A DNA stretch of 64,000 nt from Gardnerella coleohominis (lineage in GTDB: Bacteria > Actinomycetota > Actinomycetes > Actinomycetales > Bifidobacteriaceae). Every line of letters begins with the position of its first letter. Position 1 is the stretch's first letter. The DNA is taken from the NCBI RefSeq assembly GCF_002896555.1, contig NZ_MNLH01000002.1:310001-374000 (forward strand). The letters are read 5' to 3'. The notes under the pieces were generated by a model. That model was given only the letters and a program-made list of their open reading frames with translations. It was not told the DNA's origin and did not search any database. Shown here piece after piece: positions 46,388-55,958 of the stretch. The position numbers and the translations under genes were made by a program.

Positions 46388-49153
46388 ATGCCTGATGACT
46401 TTCAAAAGCAAGTTCTAATAGAAGAAAATACTAAGAATTCCGAAACATTCCTTCCGTCGGATTCTTGTAATGCTAGTCTCCGTTTCGATAATTGGGGTTA
46501 TCGTCATGCTACTCGCAAACATTTTGCTGTGCGCGGGTTGAATCTCACTATTGAAGCGGGTCAAAGAGTTCTGCTTCTGGGAGCGTCAGGCATAGGAAAA
46601 TCCACCATTCTTGAAGGTGCTGCTGGAATTATAGGCAGCAGTATTATTGAATCTCAAAATAAACAGTCGGATAATTCTAATAAATCAGATTCTTCTAATA
46701 AATCGGATTCTTCTAAGCAGACGGGATCTTCTGATGAATCGGATTCATCAGTTTCAATAGAAGATGAAGACGGTGGAATAAGCGAAGGCTGTGTGTACGT
46801 TGACGATATTCCTGTTCGTCAAGCTAGAGGAAAAGTTGGATTAGTATTACAAGATCCTGATGCGCAAGCAATTTTCCAACGTTTAGGCGATAACGTTGCT
46901 TTTGGACCGGAAAATATGAATATTCCGCGCGAGCAGATTTGGCAGCGCGTAGAAAAAAGCATTAAAGAAGTTGGGCTTGATGGATTGCAATTGCATCGTT
47001 CAACATCACATTTAAGCGGTGGCCAGTTGCAAAGATTGGCTTTGGCTGGAGCTTTGGCGATGGAGCCACGTGTTTTGCTTTTAGATGAGCCTACTGCGAA
47101 TTTGGATCCGAACGGAGTAAATCAGGTTGTTAAGGCTGTTAAAAATATCTTAGACTCAACCAACGCAACTATGGTACTTGTTGAGCATCACGCTGAGCCG
47201 TGGATTGACATGATTGATAGAGTAGTGGTTTTAGGTTTAGATAACAACGATATTGATAAATCAGACTCATCTGCAATCTCAAGTTCAGAATCAAACTCAA
47301 ACTCAAATTCAAACTCGGACTCAGAATCTTTGGAAGAAGTTCACGATGATGATATTGCGCGCGCGTCTTCTGCTAGAACGGTTATAGTAGCGGATGGCTC
47401 TCCTGATGAAGTTTTTACGCGCACTGATTTAGACTTTGAGGATCTCGGAATCTGGCTTCCTAGTAAATATAAAAATTCGCATAATAGCTCTTATAAATCG
47501 AATAATAATTCATCTAATAGCGTTGGAAAAGTAATCCTTTCAACTAAGGATTTGTCTATAAGTCATACAGATCAGCCTATTGCCGAGCATATTAACTTGG
47601 AATTTAAGTCTGGACAGATTACAGCTTTAGTCGGCGCTAATGGAGCTGGAAAATCAACGCTTTCTCTTACTTTAGCGGGTCTTTTGCCGGCGGTAAGTGG
47701 TGAAGTAGTTGCAAGTGATGAGCTTTCAAACGGTGCTCGTGGAACTAATCCTATTAAATGGAAATCATCTGAATTGGCTAAGCGTATTTCATATGTTTTC
47801 CAAAATCCTGAACATCAATTTGCGTGTGCAACTGTTTTGCAAGAAGTAATGCTTGGGCCTTTGCGTACGGGTATGAGTGCTGATGATGCTCGCGCTAAAG
47901 CCGAGTCTTTGCTTAAAAGATTCCGATTGTTTAAGTATGCAAATTCGAATCCTTATACTCTTTCCGGCGGTGAAAAGCGTAGGCTTACTGTTGCTGCATC
48001 TTTGGCTGCAGCTCCTAGTGTGATTATTTTAGATGAGCCAACTTTTGGTCAGGATCGCAAGACTTGGATGCAGATTATTCGTTTAATCGAAAGTCTTAAT
48101 AAAGACGGCGTTTGTATTATTGTTGTAACTCACGATGAAGAATTAGTAGAAGCTTTAAACGCGCGTGTAATTGAATTGATTGCGGATAGTAATGATTCTG
48201 CTGATAGTAAAGCTTGCAAGGATAGTAGCGCTTCTGCGGATAGCAAGTCTTGTGCTGCTAACAAGCCTTCTGCAGATAGTAAGTCTTCCGCAGACAACAA
48301 GCCTTCTTCTACGGATAGTAGCTCTTCTGAGTCTAGAATTTCTGTAAGCAATGTCAATTTACGCTCTGAAGATCCAAGGAAATCAAGCTGTTCTCCTGTT
48401 CTTGCTTACATGAATCCTGTTTATCGCATGTTTAGTGCATTTCTGTGTTCAATTCCGCTATTGGTAACTTTGGATTCTATTTCAGCATCTGTTGCGCTCG
48501 CAATAGAATTCATTATCTTGGCTTTTATAAAAATTCCGCCTTGGAAAGTTATGTATTTATCTTGGCCTGTTTGGATAGGCGCTCCAACCTCTGCTATTAC
48601 AATCTTTCTTTATGGTAAATCGGGCGGAAGCACGTGGTTCGAGTGGGGCATGATTCATGTCACAGATAGGTCTGCATCTTTAGCAGTAGCCACATTTTTA
48701 AGGATTTTGGCTATTGGAATTCCGTCAATTGTAACAGTTATAGGTATAGATGCTACTGATTTAGCAGATGCTTTTAGTCAAATATTGCATTTGCCAGATC
48801 GCTTTGTATACGGCGGATTGGCTGGAATTAGAATGTTTAACGTTTTGAAAGATGATTGGCGAGCTTTAGGCGCTTCCAGACGATCTCGTGGTATTGGCGA
48901 TGGAAATAAGTTAAAGGCATTTTTCCCTCAAATGTTTGCTTTGCTTGTTTTATCAATTCGCCGTTCCACTACTTTGGCTGTAGCTATGGAAGCTAGGGGA
49001 TTTGGAGGCTCTACTCCAAGATCTCACGCTCGAATTAGTAAAGTAAAAGCTTGTGATTGGATTTTGCTAGTCGTTAGCTTAATTATTCCTGTGATTGCAT
49101 TATCTGTAGCTATATATACTGGATCGTTTGCTTTCTTAGGTGGATATAATTAA
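46388..49153 (+). CDS. ykoD: Fused ECF transporter ATPase-ATPase-EcfT protein (YkoD-YkoC type)
   Basis: The protein has 921 residues. The first ATPase has the Walker A GASGIGKS (residues 65-72), signature LSGGQLQRLALAGAL and Walker B VLLLDEPTANLD. The second has GANGAGKST, LSGGEKRRLTVAAS and VIILDEPTFGQD. After a Ser/Asp/Lys linker, the last 255 residues form a membrane domain with four or five segments and the coupling motifs ASRRSRGIG and AMEARGFGG of EcfT. All energising parts of the thiamine-type transporter are thus on one chain. Odd features are a Ser/Asp/Lys insert of about 35 residues between Walker A and the Q-loop of the first ATPase, and another after its H-loop. Confidence 0.88.
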   Translation: MPDDFQKQVLIEENTKNSETFLPSDSCNASLRFDNWGYRHATRKHFAVRGLNLTIEAGQRVLLLGASGIGKSTILEGAAGIIGSSIIESQNKQSDNSNKSDSSNKSDSSKQTGSSDESDSSVSIEDEDGGISEGCVYVDDIPVRQARGKVGLVLQDPDAQAIFQRLGDNVAFGPENMNIPREQIWQRVEKSIKEVGLDGLQLHRSTSHLSGGQLQRLALAGALAMEPRVLLLDEPTANLDPNGVNQVVKAVKNILDSTNATMVLVEHHAEPWIDMIDRVVVLGLDNNDIDKSDSSAISSSESNSNSNSNSDSESLEEVHDDDIARASSARTVIVADGSPDEVFTRTDLDFEDLGIWLPSKYKNSHNSSYKSNNNSSNSVGKVILSTKDLSISHTDQPIAEHINLEFKSGQITALVGANGAGKSTLSLTLAGLLPAVSGEVVASDELSNGARGTNPIKWKSSELAKRISYVFQNPEHQFACATVLQEVMLGPLRTGMSADDARAKAESLLKRFRLFKYANSNPYTLSGGEKRRLTVAASLAAAPSVIILDEPTFGQDRKTWMQIIRLIESLNKDGVCIIVVTHDEELVEALNARVIELIADSNDSADSKACKDSSASADSKSCAANKPSADSKSSADNKPSSTDSSSSESRISVSNVNLRSEDPRKSSCSPVLAYMNPVYRMFSAFLCSIPLLVTLDSISASVALAIEFIILAFIKIPPWKVMYLSWPVWIGAPTSAITIFLYGKSGGSTWFEWGMIHVTDRSASLAVATFLRILAIGIPSIVTVIGIDATDLADAFSQILHLPDRFVYGGLAGIRMFNVLKDDWRALGASRRSRGIGDGNKLKAFFPQMFALLVLSIRRSTTLAVAMEARGFGGSTPRSHARISKVKACDWILLVVSLIIPVIALSVAIYTGSFAFLGGYN

Positions 49154-49494
49154 AGCGATATTTTGCATCTGCAATAAACGTACTATCTGCGTATTGTCTG
49201 CGTATTATCCGCTAAAATGCTATGTTTTTTCGTATTTATATGCTGCAAAAATGTCCATTATTATGCATAAATTTATAACTTGTATGCTTTCGATAAGAAA
49301 ATGCCGCATAGTTTTCTTGTCATTAGTCTAGCCAGCTTTATTAAGATTTGGCGGATGGAAGCCCTGAAAAGCAAACTTTTTGGGAAAGATTATTCAAAGT
49401 AAGTTTAAAAAGTTGAAATTATACTAATTTGCTTTTTATGCTAATTTACTTTGATGTAGCTTACGTCGATATGCGGCGGCGAGGAGGAATTATC
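49154..49494 (+). other. Spacer upstream of rplS
   Basis: It contains a probable leader hairpin with CCC...AAAAG-CAAA-CTTTT...GGG (49362-49384). The first 200 bp show no clear feature. GAGGAGG precedes the rplS start. Confidence 0.4.
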
Positions 49495-49860
49495 ATGGTG
49501 AATGCTGTAGAAGCATTTGATGCTAAGCATCTTAAGTCTGCTGAGGAAATCCCAGCTTTCCGTCCTGGTGACACCGTTGATGTCAACGTGAAGATTCAGG
49601 AAGGTAATAACTCTCGTATTCAGACCTTTACCGGCGTTGTTATCGCTCGTAAGGGTGCTGGCGTGCGTGAAACTTTCGTAGTTCGTAAGGTGAGCTTCGG
49701 CACTGGTGTTGAGCGTCGCTTCCCACTCCATTCCCCAGCTATTGATTCAATCAAGCTGGTTCGTAGCGGTCGCGTTCGTCGCGCTAAGCTTTACTACTTG
49801 CGCGCTTTGCGTGGTAAGGCTGCTCGTATTGCTGAGCGTCGCGATAACTCTGCTAAGTAA
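49495..49860 (+). CDS. rplS: Ribosomal protein bL19
   Basis: The 121-residue subunit-interface protein contains [40 protein letters not shown] and [23 protein letters not shown] 49495, eight bases after GAGGAGG, gives the family length. It is separated from the trm/rim genes with which it is often linked elsewhere. Codon use is of the highly expressed type. Confidence 0.98.
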   Translation: MVNAVEAFDAKHLKSAEEIPAFRPGDTVDVNVKIQEGNNSRIQTFTGVVIARKGAGVRETFVVRKVSFGTGVERRFPLHSPAIDSIKLVRSGRVRRAKLYYLRALRGKAARIAERRDNSAK

Positions 49861-49879
49861 GCACCGTTATTTTGTTTAG

Positions 49880-49946
49880 TCAACGTTTACTGTGATTCTC
49901 GTAATTTAATTTATTTATGATTGCGTGATTTGGCAGTAAACGTTGA
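49880..49946 (+). terminator. Long-loop dyad between rplS and lepB
   Basis: TCAACGTTTACTG (49880-49892) and CAGTAAACGTTGA (49934-49946) are perfect 13-bp arms around a 41-nt AT-rich loop. A weak T-run (TTTA) follows. It may stop rplS transcription or bind a protein. Confidence 0.55.
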
Positions 49947-50011
49947 TTTACAATTTGATATTGAGTTTATAACTTGTAAAAAGTGCAGGGTTAATTTATC
50001 AAAGGATTTAT

Positions 50012-50782
50012 ATGGCTGCTGACAACACGATTAAAAGTGATAACCATATCGTTACAGTTGCAGGGCATGGTATAGATCCTTCTCCTGTTCCTGCGGATGA
50101 CGCTATTTTGCCAGATAATAATTCGCATATCGGCAGGCATGCTAAGGCTTCGAAATCTTCTAAAAAAACTTCGTGGCGAGATATACTTCTATGGTATTGC
50201 ACGCCAGTTATTGTGATGATTCTTATACGCATATTTATTTTGGGCGCGTATACTATACCATCCGGGTCAATGCTTGATACTATTCACATCGGCGATAATG
50301 TGATTACAACTAAAATGACTCCTAAAATTTTCCCTTTGCATCGCGGAGACATTGTTGTTTTTGAGGATCCTGCGAATTGGTTGAGTGGTGATCCAAGCGT
50401 TAAAACTAGCCTTCTTTCAGGTAAAAATCTTATTAAGCGTTTAATTGGTTTGCCTGGGGATGTTGTTGAGTGCAAAGGTTCTGGCGCTCCGATTACAGTA
50501 AATGGTGTAGAAGTTCTTGAATCTTCGTATATTCGTCCTGGTGTTGAGCCAAGTTCCTTCCCGTTTAAGGTAAAAGTTAAGCCTGGTCATGTATTTGTTT
50601 TAGGGGATAATCGCGCTAATTCTGCGGACTCTAGATACCATCGTAACGATGGCGATGATGGTTTAGTGCCTATTTCGAAAATTGAAGGTGTTGCTTTTAT
50701 GCGTTTTTGGCCAATTAATCGAATTGGGCTATTAGATTCTCATCATGATGCTTTTGATAAAGTTCCGGAACCTGCAAAGTAA
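50012..50782 (+). CDS. lepB: Signal peptidase I
   Basis: The 256-residue membrane-anchored serine protease cleaves Sec signal peptides on the outer face. A cytosolic N-terminus is followed by one span (residues about 58-78). The catalytic Ser86 is in TIPSGSMLDTI and the base Lys142 in IKRLIGLPGD. The later box is VFVLGDNRANSADSRYH. A single anchor is the Gram-positive type. rnhB follows 23 bp later, so the two are probably cotranscribed, as in many actinobacteria with the order rplS-lepB-rnhB. Confidence 0.96.
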   Translation: MAADNTIKSDNHIVTVAGHGIDPSPVPADDAILPDNNSHIGRHAKASKSSKKTSWRDILLWYCTPVIVMILIRIFILGAYTIPSGSMLDTIHIGDNVITTKMTPKIFPLHRGDIVVFEDPANWLSGDPSVKTSLLSGKNLIKRLIGLPGDVVECKGSGAPITVNGVEVLESSYIRPGVEPSSFPFKVKVKPGHVFVLGDNRANSADSRYHRNDGDDGLVPISKIEGVAFMRFWPINRIGLLDSHHDAFDKVPEPAK

Positions 50783-50805
50783 TTAAACCAATAACGATAA
50801 ATAAT

Positions 50806-51597
50806 ATGTCTTCAATCCCTTTAATTCCTTCATTAAAATACGAGAGAAATCTACTTAAAAATGGCTATGATTGGGTTGTAGGACTCGATGAAGTCGGTCG
50901 CGGTTCCTTGGCTGGACCGGTTATGGTTGGAGCTGCAATAATCGGCTTTAAACAAGTTGCGCCTAATGCTTGTGAAGATTCAAGCTCTAAGCCTTCGGTT
51001 GATTGTTTAGAAGAGACAGAAGATAATATTCCTGCTGGTTTGGCTGATTCCAAGCTTCTTACAGAGCGTAAGCGTGAGGCTTTATACGATCCGCTTAAAA
51101 AATGGTGCAGTGCTTATGCTGTTGGCTCTTGTACAAATCACGATATTGATGATTGGGGTATTGAATATGCCTTGGGGATTGCTGCGTTAAGAGCTATAAG
51201 TAGCGCTCAAGAAAATCTAATAACGACTTTTAGCAAGAATAATTCTGATATTAAATCTTCAAGTAAAAATATAAAAAATATAAAAATGGCTGCTATTTTA
51301 GACGGCCCGTATGATTACATAAGCAAAGTGTCTAATACTTTTGACGCTCCGATTTTACCTATTTCAATTGATGTTCAAACTTTAGTTAAAGCAGATCGAC
51401 AATGCGCAAGTGTAGCTGCGGCAGCTGTTATAGCTAAAGTTACTCGAGATCATATGATGGTTGATTACGCTAGCTTAGAAAAGTATGCTTTATACGATTG
51501 GGATCATAACAAAGGTTATGGTTCTAAAGCGCACCGTCAAGCAATAGCAAAATATGGTCCTAGCGATTTGCATAGGATTTCTTGGCATCTTGGGTGA
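50806..51597 (+). CDS. rnhB: Ribonuclease HII
   Basis: The 263-residue enzyme cuts the RNA strand of RNA-DNA hybrids and at single ribonucleotides. The first acidic pair is in VVGLDEVGRGSLAGPV (Asp28, Glu29). Other family blocks are DSKLLTERKR, ILDGPYDYIS and KADRQCASVAAAAVIAKVTRD, ending in HRISWHLG. Ser/Asp-rich insertions, such as at residues 52-75 and 150-160, lengthen it beyond the usual 200-230. It lies between lepB and a LacI-type gene. Confidence 0.95.
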   Translation: MSSIPLIPSLKYERNLLKNGYDWVVGLDEVGRGSLAGPVMVGAAIIGFKQVAPNACEDSSSKPSVDCLEETEDNIPAGLADSKLLTERKREALYDPLKKWCSAYAVGSCTNHDIDDWGIEYALGIAALRAISSAQENLITTFSKNNSDIKSSSKNIKNIKMAAILDGPYDYISKVSNTFDAPILPISIDVQTLVKADRQCASVAAAAVIAKVTRDHMMVDYASLEKYALYDWDHNKGYGSKAHRQAIAKYGPSDLHRISWHLG

Positions 51598-51621
51598 GAT
51601 AAAAAAGAAAGTGAAAAAGTA

Positions 51622-52740
51622 ATGTCTTTAATATCGCATAACAAGCGCGTTTCTATGCTTGACGTGGCTCGTGCTGCGGGAGTAAGTCATCAAACTGTTT
51701 CCAGAGTTATTAATAATTCTCCTGATGTTGCAGCTTCTACGCGCGTAAAAGTTATGGATACGATTAAAGAATTAGGATATCGTCCTAGCAATGCTGCTCG
51801 CGCATTAGTTACAAGTCAATCGCATACAATAGGCCTAATCGTGGGCGAATCTATGATATTAGGCGTAAAAGATATGATTTCTTCAATAGAATCTGCGTCT
51901 AAATCCAGGGGATATTTTCTTTCTTTAAGTATGGTTAACGAGCTTCTTTGCACTCAAAGCGATGTTGACACTATTGTTGAAAGTTTTGAAGAGCAAAATG
52001 TTGACGGAATTATAGTTATAGCTTCAACAGATGCTATGTTTGCTGCGGCGTGCAAAATCAGTTCAAGTATTTCTCGCGTTATTGTTACTTCTACTCACGG
52101 ATCTGTAAGTATTCACGAGGGTAGAGCTTTGTTAAACAAATATTCAAATTCTACTAACGCTAAGTTTTCTATTATCGGCATTAATCAATGGCGAGCTATG
52201 GCAGATGTTATTGGCGTTATAAACGTTAGAGGACATCGTGATGCATTGTATGTGGCTGGTCCTTTGATGTGGAGAGATGCTGCAACTCGGCTTACAGCGT
52301 GGCATAAAATTTCGCAAGCAAACGGTATAAGATCTAGGATTGTTCAGTGTGCTTCTTGGAAGTCTTCTGAAAGTTATTCGCGCTTAAATCACGTGATTGA
52401 ACAATATGGTATTGAAGGTTTAACTTTGCCTAGCGTGATTGTAACAGCAAGTGATTTGCAAGCTATTGGCGTAATTCGTTCTCTTTATGAGCATGGTTTT
52501 CGCGTGCCTGCGGATGTTAGTGTTGTTGGTTTTGGGGACGATCCTGGTATGAGTGATTTTTTCCCTCCTCTTACAACAGTAAATATTGATGCTTCAACAA
52601 TGGGAGCTTTGGCTGTTCGAGAAGTATTAAGACTTATTAATGGTGGTCCAGAATTTGCTTTTGCAGATATGGCTCATGGCGTTGGATTGCATCCAGCAAA
52701 TGTTGTTTTGCGATCATCTTTAGGTCAATCTCACGTTTAA
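51622..52740 (+). CDS. LacI-family transcriptional regulator
   Basis: The 372-residue protein has a helix-turn-helix (SMLDVARAAGVSHQTVSRVIN) and hinge helix (LGYRPSNAARALVTSQSHTIG), then a periplasmic-binding-like effector domain with GFGDDPGMSDFFPPLTTVNID, typical of sugar-responsive LacI regulators. ATG 51622 is preceded only by AAGAAAGTG. It begins 24 bp after rnhB. No sugar gene or clear palindromic operator is adjacent, so its targets are unknown. Confidence 0.9.
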   Translation: MSLISHNKRVSMLDVARAAGVSHQTVSRVINNSPDVAASTRVKVMDTIKELGYRPSNAARALVTSQSHTIGLIVGESMILGVKDMISSIESASKSRGYFLSLSMVNELLCTQSDVDTIVESFEEQNVDGIIVIASTDAMFAAACKISSSISRVIVTSTHGSVSIHEGRALLNKYSNSTNAKFSIIGINQWRAMADVIGVINVRGHRDALYVAGPLMWRDAATRLTAWHKISQANGIRSRIVQCASWKSSESYSRLNHVIEQYGIEGLTLPSVIVTASDLQAIGVIRSLYEHGFRVPADVSVVGFGDDPGMSDFFPPLTTVNIDASTMGALAVREVLRLINGGPEFAFADMAHGVGLHPANVVLRSSLGQSHV

Positions 52741-53096
52741 AGTTTTTAATTGCTCGTTAGCACAAGCAATTTGTGTTTTTAAATCTCTTTTGTTTTTTAA
52801 ATCTCTCGCATGTTTTAAATCTCTAATTGAGCTTTCGATTTGCGGCGTGTCGAATGCGCCTATCCAGCGTAATCTTGTAATCGCATGTTGATTGGCAATA
52901 ACATATAAGTTATATAAACATGTGTTATCAGCGTTGTTATCAACATGTTATTACGTAGTGAAGTGTGCATGAAATGTGTTTAGAGTGTGCTTGTGATGGG
53001 GCTTGTGATTGGGTTTATGAAGTCGTGTGAAGTCGTGTGAAAATGTGTGAGCTAAAAACATCGATATATCGCTGTTTATAAGAGAAATGGGTATTA
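52741..53096 (+). other. Spacer upstream of the ABC-like gene
   Basis: It holds short repeats: TTTTAAATCTCT-type units at 52778-52823, ACATGTTAT-type units at about 52915-52950, and three 10-bp units resembling TGAAGTCGTG at 53018-53047. The 10-mer CGGCGTGTCG (52843-52852) is the reverse complement of a motif found at 4230 and 36959. No promoter stands out. Confidence 0.45.
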
Positions 53097-55958
53097 ATGA
53101 TTAATCGTTTCTTCGCTTTTGTGCCGGGTGTGAAACATCTTGTTGCATTAAAGTCAGCATGTTTGGCTGTTTCATCTCTTTTGAATATCGCCTTAGTTTA
53201 TGTTTGCGTCGGAATTTTATCTCCTGTACTAAGGCCTATTCATACTTCTCATCAATCGCTGATGTCCACTGTTGAATTAACTTCGTACGTTATTGCTTTT
53301 TTGGTATTAGTTGTTATTAAATATTTAATTCTACGTTGGTCATATAGCTTAGGCGGAGATATAAGTAATCACGTTGCTATGCGATTGCGTCCTAAAATGC
53401 TTCGCGCAATACTTTCTCTTCGCTTAATAAAAGATGAAAATACTCCATATTTATCTGATTATTCTAAAGATTCTCAAGTCTTAGATGAACACTCAAATTT
53501 GTCTTTAAAAAACTCTGATTCTTTAAACAGTGATGTAGAAAATATGCAAATGTGGTGTGGATTATTCATACCGCAAGTATTTGCTTCTGTTGTTACTCCT
53601 TTAGTTATAAGCGCTGTTCTTTTTTCAGTTAATCCTTCTATCGCGGCTATTTCTTTAATGACAGCCGTTTTTACAGTTGCAACAGCTTTTTGCGCACTGA
53701 TACTAGAAGTATCGCCTATAATTCGTTGCTCGTGTGCATTATTTGCTTATATTTCTGCAGCTGCAGCGATTATCTCAACTATATGGGTTTCCTCAATTCG
53801 CGGTGTTGGCTTACCTTCAGCAATGCTAACTATGCCATTGTTAATGCTTAGTATAGAGCCGTTAAGAAGATGCGGAAGATATATGCATATGGCAACTTTC
53901 GCAAGAAAATCATTTGAAAGAATCAGCTATTTGCTAAAGCGAGTAGCAGATTCTCCAGTTTCAGCATTATTTGCGGACGATTCCACAAAATTATCTTTGC
54001 CAGATGGAGCTAATAATCTTGCCTTAATAGTAAAAGCAGAAATTCCTTCGTCAGATCCTTCGTCAAATCATTCCTCAATTCATTCTTCTAATCATTCCTC
54101 AGATTTTCCGTCTTACTTAAAGTTTGTTGCGCAAACAGGTTCGATTAATTTTGTGCCAGCAAAATTTAACGATATTGTAAGATCTGCAGTTTTGTCAGGA
54201 GCTGGTTTTAGTACGAATGCGGATGTGACTCTTAGATACAATGATCGCTATGAATTAGACGATGCTTCAGATGATTCATATTCGTACAATTCATACGACA
54301 ATTACAATTATGACAAAGACGATTCGCCATTCGTCGGTTCGGAATCTTTCTCTAAATTAGAGCAATCTTCTAAAATTTCTCTTTCTGGAGCAAAACCAGG
54401 AGCGCTCGCGGATTTAGTAAGTGTTGTAAGTGAAAGAAGTCATCTTTTTGCAGATACTTTGCGTTCTAATCTTCTTATGGCTGCCCCTCTTGCAACAACT
54501 ACGTCTATGTGGGAAGCTTTGCGCGAAGCCAAAATAGATGGAATTGTATATGCGGATTATGACGGATTAGATTTGCGCATTGATCGCTTTAAAGAAAATG
54601 CCATTTCTCAAGGGGATTCTCGTGGGGATTCTCGTGGTGAGGCTGAAGCTCAAAATAGCGTTCAGAGTGTTTCTCAGGGTGTTTCACAAGGCTACTCACA
54701 AAGCTACTCACAAGGCGATTCTAGCGATAACTCTAATAGCTCTATTTATGATTCTGAGTGCACTATGCGGAAATTTATTTTAGCGCGTGCTTTACTTAGA
54801 CATACTCCAGTATATATAGTCGATTTTTCGCGTGAGCTTATGGGGGATCGCGAATCGGCTAAAATTTGTGCTATTTTGCGAAAACTATCTAAAAAAGCTA
54901 TTGTAATCGCATTAATGCCTACTAGTGCTCACGAATCTGGAATAGTGAATAACGAAGATTTGCTTCCAATAGAATTCCAGAATAAATCGGGTGAAGTTAT
55001 AAAAGATAATGTAGATTTATCTGATTTTTATGCGAAAAATGATGATTTGGCTGAAGTTGAAGAATTCAAAAAATCAGTATCTGAAAACAAAGCTGAAAAT
55101 GACTTTTATAAAGAATCAGGCAATTCAGGCAATTCGAGCAAATCAAGCAATAAGAAATATCCTAATTTCGTGTATTCGATGATTAAAGCTTTTAGAGCTT
55201 TTGTTTCTGTATTAGCTACAGCAATAAGTGTTTCTGCTGCAATTTTCATTCCGGTATGTACAGTTGCGTCAATGTTCGCAATGGTTGGCAGGCCTATTTT
55301 TGGATTCAATATGCAAGAATGTTTGCAAGGAACGCTTATATGCATGCTTTTGAGGCTTATAACATTATTAGCTTCGTTTGCAGGATTTGATTTCCATAAG
55401 GCTCGTCAACGTAAAGCATCGCTGACAATGACGCTAGGCTTAACTTTTGCAACAATCCCAGCTTTCTTGCTGCTTTGGTATTTCAATAAGCAACTTATGA
55501 TACTTTCAATCGTAATTTATGTGCTTGTAGTAGTGCTTATACCGTGGTATCGATTTGTTCGTTCTAGGAAGATAGAACGCAGCGTGCATAAGCACATGCA
55601 TGTATTAAAACGCGAAGTGCAAGATATTGAGCTTGGAATGGATGAAGTTTTAGCATTCAGAGTGGGTGAGCAATGTGTAGATAGAATGATTCAAACAATG
55701 GAGCGCATTTCTGTGCAGCGCATGAGATTAGCTCGTCGTTTAGCAACAATGTGTTCGCTTGTTATGTCTGTTTCGTTGGTTGGAATGTTAGTTGGGACTA
55801 TGATAATTGCCCAAAACGTGCATCCTGAGCCAGCGAATATACCTGCATGGAGTACAGTTTACGCTGTTATGGCTGTAATCGTGTTAGTAAGTTTGCTTAA
55901 GCAGATAGCAGATGTTGTATTGCGTCGTACACAGTGGGTGGTGAATTTTGGCGAGTAA
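53097..55958 (+). CDS. ABC-exporter-like membrane protein with degenerate ATPase domain
   Basis: The 953-residue protein is laid out as a membrane domain (about residues 1-285, resembling CydD), a middle domain (about 300-640), a linker, and a second membrane domain (about 690-953, resembling CydC without its ATPase). The middle domain keeps traces of an ATPase: VVSERSHLFADTLRSNLLMA corresponds to the Q-loop region of exporters, and RKFILARALLRHTPVYIVDF to the signature/Walker B region. It lacks a P-loop (no GxxGxGKS/T), a complete LSGGQ and a catalytic Glu, and Ser/Asn/His inserts break it up. It probably does not hydrolyse ATP. No cyd oxidase genes are nearby. The next gene overlaps its end by 11 bp. 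Confidence 0.65.
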   Translation: MINRFFAFVPGVKHLVALKSACLAVSSLLNIALVYVCVGILSPVLRPIHTSHQSLMSTVELTSYVIAFLVLVVIKYLILRWSYSLGGDISNHVAMRLRPKMLRAILSLRLIKDENTPYLSDYSKDSQVLDEHSNLSLKNSDSLNSDVENMQMWCGLFIPQVFASVVTPLVISAVLFSVNPSIAAISLMTAVFTVATAFCALILEVSPIIRCSCALFAYISAAAAIISTIWVSSIRGVGLPSAMLTMPLLMLSIEPLRRCGRYMHMATFARKSFERISYLLKRVADSPVSALFADDSTKLSLPDGANNLALIVKAEIPSSDPSSNHSSIHSSNHSSDFPSYLKFVAQTGSINFVPAKFNDIVRSAVLSGAGFSTNADVTLRYNDRYELDDASDDSYSYNSYDNYNYDKDDSPFVGSESFSKLEQSSKISLSGAKPGALADLVSVVSERSHLFADTLRSNLLMAAPLATTTSMWEALREAKIDGIVYADYDGLDLRIDRFKENAISQGDSRGDSRGEAEAQNSVQSVSQGVSQGYSQSYSQGDSSDNSNSSIYDSECTMRKFILARALLRHTPVYIVDFSRELMGDRESAKICAILRKLSKKAIVIALMPTSAHESGIVNNEDLLPIEFQNKSGEVIKDNVDLSDFYAKNDDLAEVEEFKKSVSENKAENDFYKESGNSGNSSKSSNKKYPNFVYSMIKAFRAFVSVLATAISVSAAIFIPVCTVASMFAMVGRPIFGFNMQECLQGTLICMLLRLITLLASFAGFDFHKARQRKASLTMTLGLTFATIPAFLLLWYFNKQLMILSIVIYVLVVVLIPWYRFVRSRKIERSVHKHMHVLKREVQDIELGMDEVLAFRVGEQCVDRMIQTMERISVQRMRLARRLATMCSLVMSVSLVGMLVGTMIIAQNVHPEPANIPAWSTVYAVMAVIVLVSLLKQIADVVLRRTQWVVNFGE

